Positions 17,341 to 25,835 of a stretch of 64,000 nt of DNA are shown piece by piece. Made by a program: the position numbers and the translations under genes. The stretch is from Collinsella sp. (GTDB taxonomy: Bacteria > Actinomycetota > Coriobacteriia > Coriobacteriales > Coriobacteriaceae), in contig JAHYYP010000009.1 of assembly GCA_019424905.1 (NCBI GenBank), forward strand, positions 1 to 64,000, read 5' to 3'. The notes beneath the pieces are model-generated. The model made no database searches and was not told where the DNA came from. It was given only the letters and a program-made list of their open reading frames with translations. Position 1 is the first letter of the stretch, and every line of letters starts with the position of its first letter.

Positions 17341-18078
17341 CTATGCGCCGATGGCGCCGCCGCAGTATTCGCAGCGCCCGCTGGCATCGGGAATGGTGGT
17401 TGCACCGCAGAAGGGGCAGGTGACCGCGGTCTTGGGGGCCTTAGCGGCCACGACGCTGTCGCGCGTCTCCTGACGCAGCTGCACCAGCGCGTCGCGGACC
17501 TCGGTTGCCTGGCGCTTGGCCTCGCGGTATTCGATGGAACCGCGCTGGTCGATGGTGGAGTCGTTCACGCGCAGGTTGATCTCGGTAAAGTACGACGTGT
17601 TGACGTGGATGGTCAGGTTAAAGTCGTAATCCAGGTCGTAGCGCGGCGGGTTGTAGCTCTCGCGCTCGCCGTCCTTGGTCTCGCGATAGATCTCGGTGCG
17701 ATGCTCGTCGATATCCATATCGCAGCCGAGTACCTGTGAGAACTCGATGATGTCGGGGTTGGCGTCGCGCCAGCGACTCTGCGAGGTGATGATCAACAGG
17801 CCCGCGTCTTCGTCGAGCATGATGTTGGTACGTCCGGCAGAAAGCGTGCGCGTGGGATTGAACGACGCCAGGCGCTCGGCATTGGCCTCGCGGTAGGCGA
17901 GTTGCTCGCGGATATCGTCCGCGGTGCTGGAGCGATAGCCGCCAAAGAAGGGGGAGAGCTTGCCGGCGCACTCTTTGCACAGGTAGCCTTCATTGATTTT
18001 TGTCTTACCTAGAAGTCCCAGCTCGGTACCGCAAATCGCGCACTCTTTCTTCTCGAACATCTTGTCAAAGAAGCCCAT
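17341..18078 (-). CDS. DUF4428 domain protein with C-terminal zinc ribbon
   Basis: The 245-residue protein begins with a DUF4428 zinc-binding module (CAICGTELGLLGKTKINEGYLCKEC, residues 17-41). A central domain follows that recalls PH-like bacterial folds (INLRVNDSTIDQRGSIEYREAK). It ends with a zinc ribbon (CPFCGATTIPDASGRCEYCGG). It is first gene of the three-gene minus-strand zinc-ribbon/SPFH operon. The start ATG at 18078 follows GGGAGGCAGCC. The biochemical function is not known. The shared Cys-x2-Cys pairs in all three products suggest they bind zinc and may act together. Confidence 0.75.
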   Translation of the reverse strand: MGFFDKMFEKKECAICGTELGLLGKTKINEGYLCKECAGKLSPFFGGYRSSTADDIREQLAYREANAERLASFNPTRTLSAGRTNIMLDEDAGLLIITSQSRWRDANPDIIEFSQVLGCDMDIDEHRTEIYRETKDGERESYNPPRYDLDYDFNLTIHVNTSYFTEINLRVNDSTIDQRGSIEYREAKRQATEVRDALVQLRQETRDSVVAAKAPKTAVTCPFCGATTIPDASGRCEYCGGAIGA

Positions 18079-18439
18079 GGCTGCCTCCCATCAACTGGTA
18101 GCGTGTGTCACTTTTGATGATGGGGGAGTGCGCGATCCTTCGCGATACCCAGACGGCTCAAGGAGTCTCCACAACTGGGACACATGGCCCATTTTTTGAT
18201 TGGACGCCGGGGACACTCTTCGGCCACTCATTGGGGACGTACTTAAATGAGTGGTAGTTGGAGACACTCCTGGCCGAGCTGGAGATCGCGCGCGTCCCTT
18301 CTGGTCCATGCGGCTCAAAATCGCGGCGTGATGTGGACGGCTGGGGTCGAATTGGCAACATTTCGAGCCTGGCTTCGATATTGAGACTGGTTCTTTATTA
18401 AAATAGATTTCCAGACAATTGAGCGGCCGGGGGTTAACC
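18079..18439. other. Gene-free region with GGGAC-type hairpins
   Basis: No gene is visible in these 361 bases. It holds several short palindromes with GGGACAC or GGGACGT cores. The clearest is CCACTCAT (18222-18229) with ATGAGTGG (18246-18253) around TGGGGACGTACTTAA. GGAGACACTCC also recurs near 18260. It must also contain the divergent promoters of the DUF4428 operon and the LuxR gene, but I cannot place them with confidence. Confidence 0.5.
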
Positions 18440-19984
18440 ATGAGGGGCATGGGAGACACAACCGCATATTTGCGTCGGGGCATTCGGGAGATTATATGCC
18501 TGGCGCTGTTCTTCTTCACGTTTTTGGCGTGCGAGTATCTTTTTGATGTGCGCATGACCGAGTTCGTGTCTCCGAACGAGGTCGTTATTTATGAGAGCCT
18601 TGTCATCGGCGCGAGCGTGATTGGCTTTTTTGTGCGTCCCATTCTGTACTATCGCCGTCCCCATGCTATCGACGCAACGAGTGACGTCACGGGCGTTTTG
18701 CTGGTGGCGGCATTGCTGCTGTTGATTATGGCGGTTCAGGTTGAGGTAGTAATTGCCGGCGGCCTGGTGGCGTGCTGCGCCCTGGGCTATTGCGGATCGA
18801 CTGCCCATGCAAATTTTGCGCGGCGCTTTGCGCGAACGCCCTGCTTGGCGCGCGCCGCCGCACTTTCTTACGCCATGGGCGTTCTGGTGCAGGTTCTCAA
18901 CCACATGGTGATGCCTGTCGGCATTCCTCAGCAGGCTGTTCTGGTCGTCTGTGCGATCGCGCAGGTGGCGTTGCTCCACGGTGCCCAACGCGCCAAGCTG
19001 CGCGACGAGTCCGATCCCAACTTTGAACCCAGTGCTGCCGGGCTTTCGGTAGATGCTCTGGAATATGGCGCCAAGTGGCATGACGATCCCGAGGCAAAGG
19101 CGGCATTCCGTCGCGCCGTAGTTCGCCTGACCGTGGCGACGGCGTATCTTTCCAGCGTATTCGCCGCTCTCAACGCGGGCTTCACGACCTTGCATGCTGT
19201 CGGAGCCGTCGATTTGGGCGATTGGCCGCGCCTGCTGCTTGTCGTGAGCTCGTTGGTCGCTGGCGCACTATTTGACCTGCACGGCCGCTCGTATATGAAT
19301 ATCGGCATGACATGTGCCGCCATACTGTCCACGCTTTCGTTCTTTGTGCTCATCGTCGACGGCAATGGTGGCAACGAGCTCGCTGCCACGATCATTTTTT
19401 ATCTGGGCTCGGGCTTTTTCGTGGTGTTCTTTACCACAAAATATGCTGCCGTCTCGCTCTATGCGCGCTGGTCATATTTTTGGCCGTGCATGGGTCGCGT
19501 CGTCAACAACGTGTGCTCGATGCTCGTGACGGCGCCGGCGGTGGCGATTATCTCGAGTCAAAACGTGCTGGCTGCGGTCGGTGCGGCGCTCGTGATGTTT
19601 GTGGGCATTGCGATTACGCTGCTGGGGCAGTTGGGGCAACGAGCCGATGATGCCGCGATGCGGGACGGACTGCCGCTTGCCACCGACGATCTTGGTGGGG
19701 ATCTTGCGCCCACATGCTCCGACCCCGAGCCCGTGGAGACAGCGGAGCTCACGTCCGATGAACGCCTTGATGCCTTCGTCGCCACCTTTGGGCTTACAGA
19801 GCGCGAGCGCGATATTCTTGAGGTCTTGGTCGTTTCGGACCAGAGCGTTCAGGACATCGCCACAACGCTCTTTCTTTCGCGCTCCACGCTCTATCGCCAC
19901 ATTTCCTCGATCAACAAGAAGACCGGCACCGCCTCGCGCGTGGCCCTTATCAACTTCTTCTGGTCCTGGACGCCCAAGGACTAG
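18440..19984 (+). CDS. Membrane-anchored LuxR-family transcriptional regulator
   Basis: This 514-residue protein has an N-terminal membrane domain of about ten to twelve hydrophobic spans (residues 10-410) and a C-terminal LuxR helix-turn-helix (LTERERDILEVLVVSDQSVQDIATTLFLSRSTLYRHISSINKKTG, near 450-495). It has no receiver domain. Such MFS-like/LuxR fusions are abundant in Coriobacteriia and are thought to sense a ligand or transport state in the membrane and act on DNA directly. The ATG at 18440 behind GGGGG is the likely start; a TTG upstream and an ATG at 18449 are possible. It stands alone between hairpin-rich spacers, so its targets are unclear. Confidence 0.8.
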   Translation: MRGMGDTTAYLRRGIREIICLALFFFTFLACEYLFDVRMTEFVSPNEVVIYESLVIGASVIGFFVRPILYYRRPHAIDATSDVTGVLLVAALLLLIMAVQVEVVIAGGLVACCALGYCGSTAHANFARRFARTPCLARAAALSYAMGVLVQVLNHMVMPVGIPQQAVLVVCAIAQVALLHGAQRAKLRDESDPNFEPSAAGLSVDALEYGAKWHDDPEAKAAFRRAVVRLTVATAYLSSVFAALNAGFTTLHAVGAVDLGDWPRLLLVVSSLVAGALFDLHGRSYMNIGMTCAAILSTLSFFVLIVDGNGGNELAATIIFYLGSGFFVVFFTTKYAAVSLYARWSYFWPCMGRVVNNVCSMLVTAPAVAIISSQNVLAAVGAALVMFVGIAITLLGQLGQRADDAAMRDGLPLATDDLGGDLAPTCSDPEPVETAELTSDERLDAFVATFGLTERERDILEVLVVSDQSVQDIATTLFLSRSTLYRHISSINKKTGTASRVALINFFWSWTPKD

Positions 19985-19998
19985 CTAATCCTCCAATA

Positions 19999-20065
19999 AG
20001 TTGCGGTGGAATAGTCCCTAAATTAAAGTCACGAGGCTTTAAACAGGAACTATTTCACCGCAACT
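19999..20065. repeat. 67-nt near-perfect inverted repeat between convergent genes
   Basis: The left arm starting AGTTGCGGTGGAATAG (19999) pairs with the right arm ending CTATTTCACCGCAACT (20065), with few mismatches over about 29 bp and a short loop. It lies between the convergent LuxR-type gene and the P-type ATPase gene and may act as a two-way terminator. The arms contain AGTCCCT, a variant of the GGGAC core. Confidence 0.65.
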
Positions 20066-20141
20066 GCTGGGGGGATAGACTGCGGCGGCGGCAGCTGTGG
20101 TAGTGGCAACGGCAGCTGGCAGGGTGTTTTCCGTCTACTTG

Positions 20142-22910
20142 CTACAGCAGCTCGCCGTGGCGGGCAATGTAGCGGCGCTTTGCCAGCTGGGTGAGCGCGA
20201 TATAGGCGGTAACGATGCCAATGAGCAGCCCAAAAAAGCTCGTGGGCAGCGGCATGAGGCCGAGCGCATCGGCGATGGGGCTTGCCGGCAGCCAGGTGAC
20301 GAGCGCCAGGCCCAGCACGGTAAGAACGCACAATGCGGGCGCGGCGTGGTCGCGCGGGCTCGGCAGATGCGGGGAGCGCAACATGTGGACCACGAGTGTC
20401 TGCGACCACATGGACTCGACAAACCAGCCGCTCTGGAAGAGCGCAGCAAAGGTCGCCATACCCGCGACGTCGCCCGCGGCGGCAAGCTCGGACCAGCTTG
20501 CGTCCACGGCGGCGGGGCACACGACAAAGAAGAGCGCGGCGAAGGTCACGATGTCAAACAGCGAGCTCACGGGGCCCAGCTCGAGCATAAAGCCCTTGAT
20601 GGACGCGGCGTCCCAGGCACGCGGGCGGGCAGTCCAGACGTCATCGACGGTGTCCCACGGCAGTGCGATGCACACGATCTCGTAGACCAGCGACAGCAGA
20701 ACCAGCTGCAGGGCGCTCATGGGCAAAAACGGCAAGAACAGGCTCGCGACGGTCACGGACAGCACATTGCCAAAGTTGGAGCTCACCGTGGTCTTGAGGT
20801 ACTTGAGCAGGTTGCCGTAAGTGCGGCGGCCTTCGATGATGCCGCGCTCGAGCACGCCCAGGTCCTTCTGAAGCAAGATGATATCGGCGGATTCCTTGGC
20901 AATGTCGACGGCCGAATCGACCGAGATGCCGCAATCGCTCGCACGCATGGCGGCGGCGTCGTTGATGCCGTCGCCCATAAAGCCCACGGTGTGGCCGAGC
21001 ATCTCGCGCATGACACGTACCAGGCGCGCCTTCTGCAGCGGCGAGAGCTTGGCGAAGAGGTGGGTTTTCTCGGCGCGCTCGGCAAGTTCGGCGTCATCGA
21101 GCGCATCGATCTCGGAGCCGAGCAAGACGTTGCTCGCATCGATACCAATCTGCTCGCAGACGGTGGCGGCGACGCGGTCGTTGTCGCCGGTTAGGACCTT
21201 GACCGCCACGCCCTTGGCCTCGAGGGTGGCGACGGCGCCCGCGGCACTTGCTTTGGGCGGATCGAGGAAGGCCAAAAAGCCCATCAGCACCATGTCGCAC
21301 TCGTCGGCGATGCCAAACTCGCCCACGCAGCGCGGATTGGTCTTCTGCGCCACGGCAATTACGCGTAGGCCCTCGGCGTTAAGTCCGGCGATCTGCTTGC
21401 GAATCTGGGCGAGCTTCTCGTCGGTGAGCGGCTGAGCGATGCCATCGATCTCGACAAAGGAGCAGATCTCGAGCATTTCCTCGGCGGCACCCTTGGTAAC
21501 CATCTGGGTTTTGCCTTGGGCGTCGGCGACAACTACGCTCAGGCGACGGCGCGAGAAATCGAAGGGAACCTCGTCGACCTTGGTGTAGCGGTCGCGCAGG
21601 CTCTGGCCCAGCATGGAATCGGGTGCGACGGTCGAGGGTGTCACATCGGCACGGTCGATTACGGCCAGGTCGATAAGATTTTTGAGGCCGGTCTGGAAGA
21701 AGCTGTTCAAAAACGCATGGCGCAGCACGCGCGCGTCCTCGTTGCCATCGGTGTTGAGGTAGCGCTCGAGCACGATGCGGTCTTCGGTGAGGGTGCCGGT
21801 CTTGTCGCAGCACAGGACGTCCATCGCTCCGAGGTTTTGAATCGCCGGCAGCTCCTTGACGATAACCTGGCGACGGGCGAGGTCCTTGGCGCCCTGCGAC
21901 AGGCTCGTGGTCACGATGACGGGAAGCATCTGCGGCGTGATGCCCACGGCCACGCTCGTGGCGAACAGCAGCGCGTCGATGACGTTGCCCTTGGTGGCGG
22001 CGTTGATGGCAAAGACGGCCGGCGCCATAACGAGCATCAGGCGCACCAGCAGCATGGAGACGCTCGAGACGCCGCGGTCAAACGCGCTTTTTTCGCCGCG
22101 CCCGTTGAGCATCTTGGCGATGCCGCCCAGGTAGGTGTCCGAGCCGGTGGCAACGACAAGCGCCATGGCGGCGCCGTTTTGCACGGAGGTGCCGGTAAAG
22201 ACGATGTTCTTGCAGGCAGAGAGTGGCAGTGCGGAGCCGTCGGCGCCCTCGACGACGGTGACGGCGGTGGTCTTCTCGACGGCCTCGCTCTCGCCGGTGA
22301 GTGCGGACTCGATCACAAACAGGTCGCGCGCGGTGATGATGCGGGCATCTGCCGGCACCATATCGCCGGCAGAGAGACGGATTACATCGCCGGGGACGAG
22401 CTCGTCGAAGGGGATCTCGATGCGCTCGCCGTCGCGCAGGGCGGTGCAAGTGTTGGAGACCAGGTCCTTGAGGGCCTCGGCCGCATTGCCGCTGCGGGCT
22501 TCCTGGATAAACTTCATGCCGCCCGATACCAGCAGCATGGTGCCGATGACGATGACCGTGGAGGGGTCGCGCTGCGGTTCGGGCACGGCGAGCACGTCGA
22601 TGTAGAGCGAGACCAGTGCGAGCGCGGCGAGGATGCCGGCGAAGGGATCGATGAACGCGTCGGCGATGCGGCGGGCGAGCGTTTTGGTCGTTGCCTCGAT
22701 GGCGTTGGGGCCGACGGCGTTCAGGCGCTCAGTTGCCTGCTCGACGGTGAGGCCGTTTGCCGTGGCGTCAAGCAGTACGAGGGCGTCCTCGGCACTATGG
22801 GTGGCGGCGAATATGGTGTTCTTGGACAGGCCGGTATGAGCGGCAGGGCGCGCCGTGCGGCGGCGCTTGGAGATGGCTTCGAGTACCGTGACGGTTTTGA
22901 GCATCAGCAT
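20142..22910 (-). CDS. mgtA: Magnesium-translocating P-type ATPase
   Basis: This inner-membrane P3B-type ATPase imports Mg2+ using ATP. The 922-residue protein carries the actuator motif LTGES (near 200), the phosphorylation motif CCDKTGTLTED (near 375), the nucleotide-binding KGAAEEM, TGDN near 565, and the hinge motif GDGINDAAAM (near 640). The C-terminal spans follow SSNFGNVLSV, characteristic of MgtA/MgtB. The length is typical. The ATG follows AAGGAGGACCCT. The gene is monocistronic. I looked upstream (22911-23347) for an Mg2+-sensing leader but did not recognise an M-box or other riboswitch. Confidence 0.92.
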   Translation of the reverse strand: MLMLKTVTVLEAISKRRRTARPAAHTGLSKNTIFAATHSAEDALVLLDATANGLTVEQATERLNAVGPNAIEATTKTLARRIADAFIDPFAGILAALALVSLYIDVLAVPEPQRDPSTVIVIGTMLLVSGGMKFIQEARSGNAAEALKDLVSNTCTALRDGERIEIPFDELVPGDVIRLSAGDMVPADARIITARDLFVIESALTGESEAVEKTTAVTVVEGADGSALPLSACKNIVFTGTSVQNGAAMALVVATGSDTYLGGIAKMLNGRGEKSAFDRGVSSVSMLLVRLMLVMAPAVFAINAATKGNVIDALLFATSVAVGITPQMLPVIVTTSLSQGAKDLARRQVIVKELPAIQNLGAMDVLCCDKTGTLTEDRIVLERYLNTDGNEDARVLRHAFLNSFFQTGLKNLIDLAVIDRADVTPSTVAPDSMLGQSLRDRYTKVDEVPFDFSRRRLSVVVADAQGKTQMVTKGAAEEMLEICSFVEIDGIAQPLTDEKLAQIRKQIAGLNAEGLRVIAVAQKTNPRCVGEFGIADECDMVLMGFLAFLDPPKASAAGAVATLEAKGVAVKVLTGDNDRVAATVCEQIGIDASNVLLGSEIDALDDAELAERAEKTHLFAKLSPLQKARLVRVMREMLGHTVGFMGDGINDAAAMRASDCGISVDSAVDIAKESADIILLQKDLGVLERGIIEGRRTYGNLLKYLKTTVSSNFGNVLSVTVASLFLPFLPMSALQLVLLSLVYEIVCIALPWDTVDDVWTARPRAWDAASIKGFMLELGPVSSLFDIVTFAALFFVVCPAAVDASWSELAAAGDVAGMATFAALFQSGWFVESMWSQTLVVHMLRSPHLPSPRDHAAPALCVLTVLGLALVTWLPASPIADALGLMPLPTSFFGLLIGIVTAYIALTQLAKRRYIARHGELL

Positions 22911-23347
22911 AGGGTCCTCCTTGTTGAGGGGAGTTAGCGTACGTGTCGTATTTGCTTCAAAAAACCTAGATGTCGCTCACGTCAAGCTCTTGAGCCCACA
23001 AAGGGTGCAGCGCGCCTTTGCGGTGGTTTTGGCGATCTGCCGGTGGCGTTTATGCGTGTGCGGAGTCCTCGCGGCGTGCCGAGGGCGACATGCAGGTTTT
23101 TCGACTAGGACTGCCTTCCATGGCACACCTCCTAAAGGCTGAGCGCAGCGCGCTTTGGGTATCTCGTACCCCTTTTTAATCCGCCCGTATTCTTGATGAG
23201 GGGGTTTGACATGTCAACCCCATTGTTCGGAAAACCATTCCCCCTGACAAAGCCTTTACAGAATGCCGTGGCCCCAAAGCGCGCCCGCATCGACGCTTCG
23301 CCTGCGCTAAACTGGAAGGCACGTACGCGATTACGAGAGGAGCCCGC
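22911..23347. other. Divergent intergenic region between mgtA and pyrE
   Basis: No gene is recognisable in these 437 bases. The only clear structure is an imperfect palindrome at 23201-23221 (GGGGTTTGAC/GTCAACCCC around ATG-type symmetry), about 125 bases before pyrE, which could be an operator. A run AAAGGGTGCAGCGCGCCTTTGCGGTGG near 23000 resembles the CCACCACAAAGG hairpin family in degraded form. Confidence 0.35.
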
Positions 23348-24028
23348 ATGGAGGCTTACAAGCAAGAGTTCATCAAGTTTATGGTCGAGTCCGACGTCCT
23401 TAAGTTCGGCAGCTTTACGCTCAAGAGCGGCCGTCAGTCCCCGTTCTTTATGAACGCCGGCGCTTACGTGACGGGCTATCAGCTCAAGAAGCTGGGCGAG
23501 TATTACGCCCAGGCCATCCACGATAACTTTGGCGACGACTTTGATGTGCTGTTTGGACCGGCCTACAAGGGTATTCCGCTGGCCGTCGTGACCGCAATTG
23601 CCTACCACGAGCTGTACGGCAAGGAGGTCAAGTACTGCTGCGACCGCAAGGAGGCCAAGGACCACGGTGCCGATAAGGGCAACCTGCTGGGTTATGAGCC
23701 CAAGGACGGCGACCGTGTGGTCATGGTCGAGGACGTTACCACCAGCGGCAAGTCCATCGACGAGACCTATCCCAAGGTCAAGGCTGCTGCCGATGTCGAG
23801 ATCAAGGGCCTGATCGTGTCCCTCAACCGCATGGAGGTCGGCAAGGGCGGTGTGACCACCGCGCAGAAGGAGATCGAGGCCAAGTACGGTTTCCCCGTCG
23901 CGAGCATCGTCTCCATGGCTGAGGTCGTCGAGACCCTCTACAACCACGAGATCGACGGCAAGGTTGTCATCGACGACGAGCTCAAGACCGCCATCGACGC
24001 CTACTACGAGCAGTACGGAGCACGTTAG
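23348..24028 (+). CDS. pyrE: Orotate phosphoribosyltransferase
   Basis: PyrE joins orotate to PRPP to make orotidine 5'-phosphate in de novo pyrimidine synthesis. The 226-residue protein has the PRPP-binding motif VVMVEDVTTSGKSI (near 125-138), the substrate-loop region CCDRKEAKDHGADKGN (near 95-110) and an N-terminal region with FGSFTLKSGRQSPFFMNAG. The length matches the longer OPRT type. GAGAGGAGCCCGC precedes the ATG. It is not next to other pyr genes. Its stop codon's last G is also the first base of the structured element that follows. Confidence 0.93.
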   Translation: MEAYKQEFIKFMVESDVLKFGSFTLKSGRQSPFFMNAGAYVTGYQLKKLGEYYAQAIHDNFGDDFDVLFGPAYKGIPLAVVTAIAYHELYGKEVKYCCDRKEAKDHGADKGNLLGYEPKDGDRVVMVEDVTTSGKSIDETYPKVKAAADVEIKGLIVSLNRMEVGKGGVTTAQKEIEAKYGFPVASIVSMAEVVETLYNHEIDGKVVIDDELKTAIDAYYEQYGAR

Positions 24029-24176
24029 TTACGGCGTTTTACCAAACGCCGTAACTGCTCGACGCTGCGCGGGCCGCATTTGGACAATCTGACGTTCAAC
24101 TTCAAGGGCGCGACCAGAAGGTCAGCGCCCTTTCGTTTCACGTCACCTTGTCTCAAATGCGACCCGCTCGCTGTCC
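24028..24176 (+). ncRNA. Structured 3' element, copy A (candidate RNA)
   Basis: Helix 1 is a perfect 12-bp stem with loop TACC (24028-24055). Helix 2 pairs GGGCCGCATTTGGACA (from about 24070) with TGTCTCAAATGCGACCC (ending 24165). Helix 3 inside it is AAGGGCGC-GACC-AGAA-GGTC-A-GCGCCCTT (about 24102-24132), followed by T-rich sequence. The same architecture with different stem sequences is found at 27471, 41968 and 47286, so the pairing is supported by compensatory changes. It starts on the last base of the pyrE stop. Its function is unknown. Confidence 0.5.
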
Positions 24177-24255
24177 GTTCTCTACCTGCGGCGTCGTCTT
24201 GCTCCGAATGCGGCTCGCTCGCTGTCGTTGCCGAAACATCGGCGTTGCCGGACTA

Positions 24256-24284
24256 GTCATTGGGGACGTTCATAAATGACTACT
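24256..24284. repeat. TAGTCATT..AATGACTA hairpin with GGGGACGTT core
   Basis: TAGTCATT and AATGACTA-type arms enclose GGGGACGTTCAT. The same unit with small changes occurs at about 27652-27676 and 47481-47508, each time about 80-100 bases after a copy of the structured 3' element. Confidence 0.6.
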
Positions 24285-24291
24285 CAGGAAT

Positions 24292-24355
24292 GAGCGTGGA
24301 TAATCTCCCGTTTTTGGCCTGTGTGCAGGCTCAAAGTGGGAGATTATCCACGCTC
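24292..24355. repeat. Left hairpin bracketing the Fic gene
   Basis: GAGCGTGGATAATCTCCC (24292-24309) and GGGAGATTATCCACGCTC (24338-24355) are perfect 18-bp arms. The loop contains GTTTTTGGC and CTCAAAGT. A second copy in the same orientation lies on the other side of the Fic gene at 25731-25794. This one is just past the Fic stop and may also end its transcript. Confidence 0.8.
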
Positions 24356-24381
24356 GCTTTAATTTGCCTGGGTTGCGATGC

Positions 24382-25554
24382 CTATCTAATCGGCTCGGCG
24401 TCTTCCCTGAGAATCGAAAGATACTCTTCATACCCGTACTGCCGGTATCTCTGTCTTGACTCGTCGAGCGGACGGAGGATACCCAATTCTTCAAATGATT
24501 TGACGAGCGAGCTCGCGGTACTCCTGCCGATATCGAGTTGGGCAGCGATGAATGCGGTGTCGACGATGGGGTGCTCTTCAAGAATGCCCAACAGCCTTTG
24601 CCCGTTTGCAGCAGTCCTTCCGAGATTTTCGGTAATGGTTGCTGTGGAACGGTTATGGAGGTCAACAAGGTTTTTTAAAGACCCTACCGAGTCCTCCGCA
24701 CTCTCGAGAAGACTGTTGCAGAAAAACTCTATCCATTCCTCGTAAGTGCCTCTCTCCCTTACGGATGTGAGTTGCCGGTAGTACTCGCTTCGATTTTTCT
24801 TGAACTGGAACGATGGATAGAACAAGCAAGAATGAAGAACGCCATCATTGATGAGCATAAGTGTAATGAGAAGCCTGCCCAGGCGACCGTTTCCGTCTAG
24901 GAATGGATGGGCAATTTCAAATTGGTAATGGACGAGCGCCGCCCGCACAATCGGATCCATTTCGACTTGAGGCTCATTGATAAAGCGTTCGAGGTCCTGG
25001 AGCGTGTTACTCAAATCTTCAATGTTTGGAGGGACAAACGATGCGGTTGCAATGGTGCAGCCTGAGGGGCCAATCCAGTTTTGTGAGGAGCGCAGTTCGC
25101 CTAGATTCTTCTCCGTTCCGCGCACTCCGTCCAGCAGGACCGCATGAACTTGCCTAAGAAGTCTCGTGCACAAGGGCATCTTTTTGAGCAGTTCTACGCC
25201 GCGGTCGACAGCACGGACGTAATTCACGACGTCTGCGACATCTTTATGATGGAGTTGTGTTTGCGATGGACTAAGTAGGTCGTCAAACGTGCACTGGGTT
25301 CCCTCAATTTGCGAAGAAAGGAGTGCTTCTTTGCGCACGTACATTGTCAGATACATGTCGGCGTTGGGAACAAAGTAGAGCATGCCTTCAAGCTCTCCAA
25401 GCTTTCGTGAGCATGCGGAAAGCGTGCGATAGGTTTCCTCGGTGAGGTTTAGCTGCCTCAATGATTGCAAGGGCGTTGGAAAAAACGAATAGTAAGCCAA
25501 TTTCCCCGATAGATTATTGCGGAGCGTTCCCTGGCCGTTCTCCTCGATTTGCAT
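24382..25554 (-). CDS. Fic family protein with C-terminal winged helix
   Basis: Fic proteins transfer AMP or related groups from nucleotides to target proteins. The 390-residue product has an N-terminal Fic_N-like region with a possible inhibitory helix segment (SSQIEGTQCTFDDLL, near 75-90), the active-site loop HPFLDGNGRLGRLL (near 205-218, all core residues present), and a C-terminal winged helix (VDTAFIAAQLDIGRSTASSLVKSFEELGIL). An ATG lies four codons upstream, but GGAGGG precedes the ATG at 25554, which I prefer. The upstream region has repeated TAATAACGA sites, so self-repression through the winged helix is likely. Identical hairpins on both sides suggest the gene is mobile cargo. No antitoxin gene is adjacent; the SxxxE-like element may be internal. 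Confidence 0.88.
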   Translation of the reverse strand: MQIEENGQGTLRNNLSGKLAYYSFFPTPLQSLRQLNLTEETYRTLSACSRKLGELEGMLYFVPNADMYLTMYVRKEALLSSQIEGTQCTFDDLLSPSQTQLHHKDVADVVNYVRAVDRGVELLKKMPLCTRLLRQVHAVLLDGVRGTEKNLGELRSSQNWIGPSGCTIATASFVPPNIEDLSNTLQDLERFINEPQVEMDPIVRAALVHYQFEIAHPFLDGNGRLGRLLITLMLINDGVLHSCLFYPSFQFKKNRSEYYRQLTSVRERGTYEEWIEFFCNSLLESAEDSVGSLKNLVDLHNRSTATITENLGRTAANGQRLLGILEEHPIVDTAFIAAQLDIGRSTASSLVKSFEELGILRPLDESRQRYRQYGYEEYLSILREDAEPIR

Positions 25555-25580
25555 CGCGCCCTCCATATCTTTAGTGCCGG

Positions 25581-25683
25581 AAACTCGTTATTAGGCTAAT
25601 CATATCAATTCTAATAACGAGTTTAAGAATTAAATAGTTATTAGAATTCATGTAAACAATCTAATGATGAGAAGTCGTTATTA
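25581..25683. promoter_or_regulatory. Operator array upstream of the Fic gene
   Basis: AAACTCGTTATTA (25581-25593) and TAATAACGAGTTT (25612-25624) form a perfect 13-bp inverted repeat. Two more half-sites follow, GTTATTAGAAT (25637-25647) and TCGTTATTA (25675-25683). ATTCTAATAAC/GTTATTAGAAT is a second overlapping 11-bp palindrome. The AT-rich block has the layout of a repressor-binding region over a promoter and probably binds the Fic protein's own winged helix. Confidence 0.6.
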
Positions 25684-25730
25684 CTTGACCATGGAGCTCG
25701 GCTTGGTACAAGGGGGTCATCCAAAATGAA

Positions 25731-25794
25731 CGTGGATAATCTCCCGTTTTTGGCTCGGTGACGGCCTCAAAGTCAAAGTGGGAGATTATCCACG
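25731..25794. repeat. Right hairpin bracketing the Fic gene
   Basis: CGTGGATAATCTCCC (25731-25745) pairs with GGGAGATTATCCACG (25780-25794). The loop carries GTTTTTGGC and CTCAAAG as in the left copy at 24292-24355, in the same orientation. The two copies frame the Fic gene and its operators. Confidence 0.8.
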
Positions 25795-25835
25795 CTCGTT
25801 AGTTAAGCGTCCGAAAATCCACACTCGCCAAACCT

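Noticed and set aside
20142..22910. Calcium or cation-exporting P-type ATPase
   Set aside because: The motifs after the hinge (SSNFGNVLSV) and the overall length fit MgtA/MgtB better than the Ca2+ or heavy-metal types; there are no N-terminal CxxC metal domains.
22911..23347. Mg2+ riboswitch before mgtA
   Set aside because: I looked for an M-box or similar leader on the minus strand and did not find a convincing conserved core.
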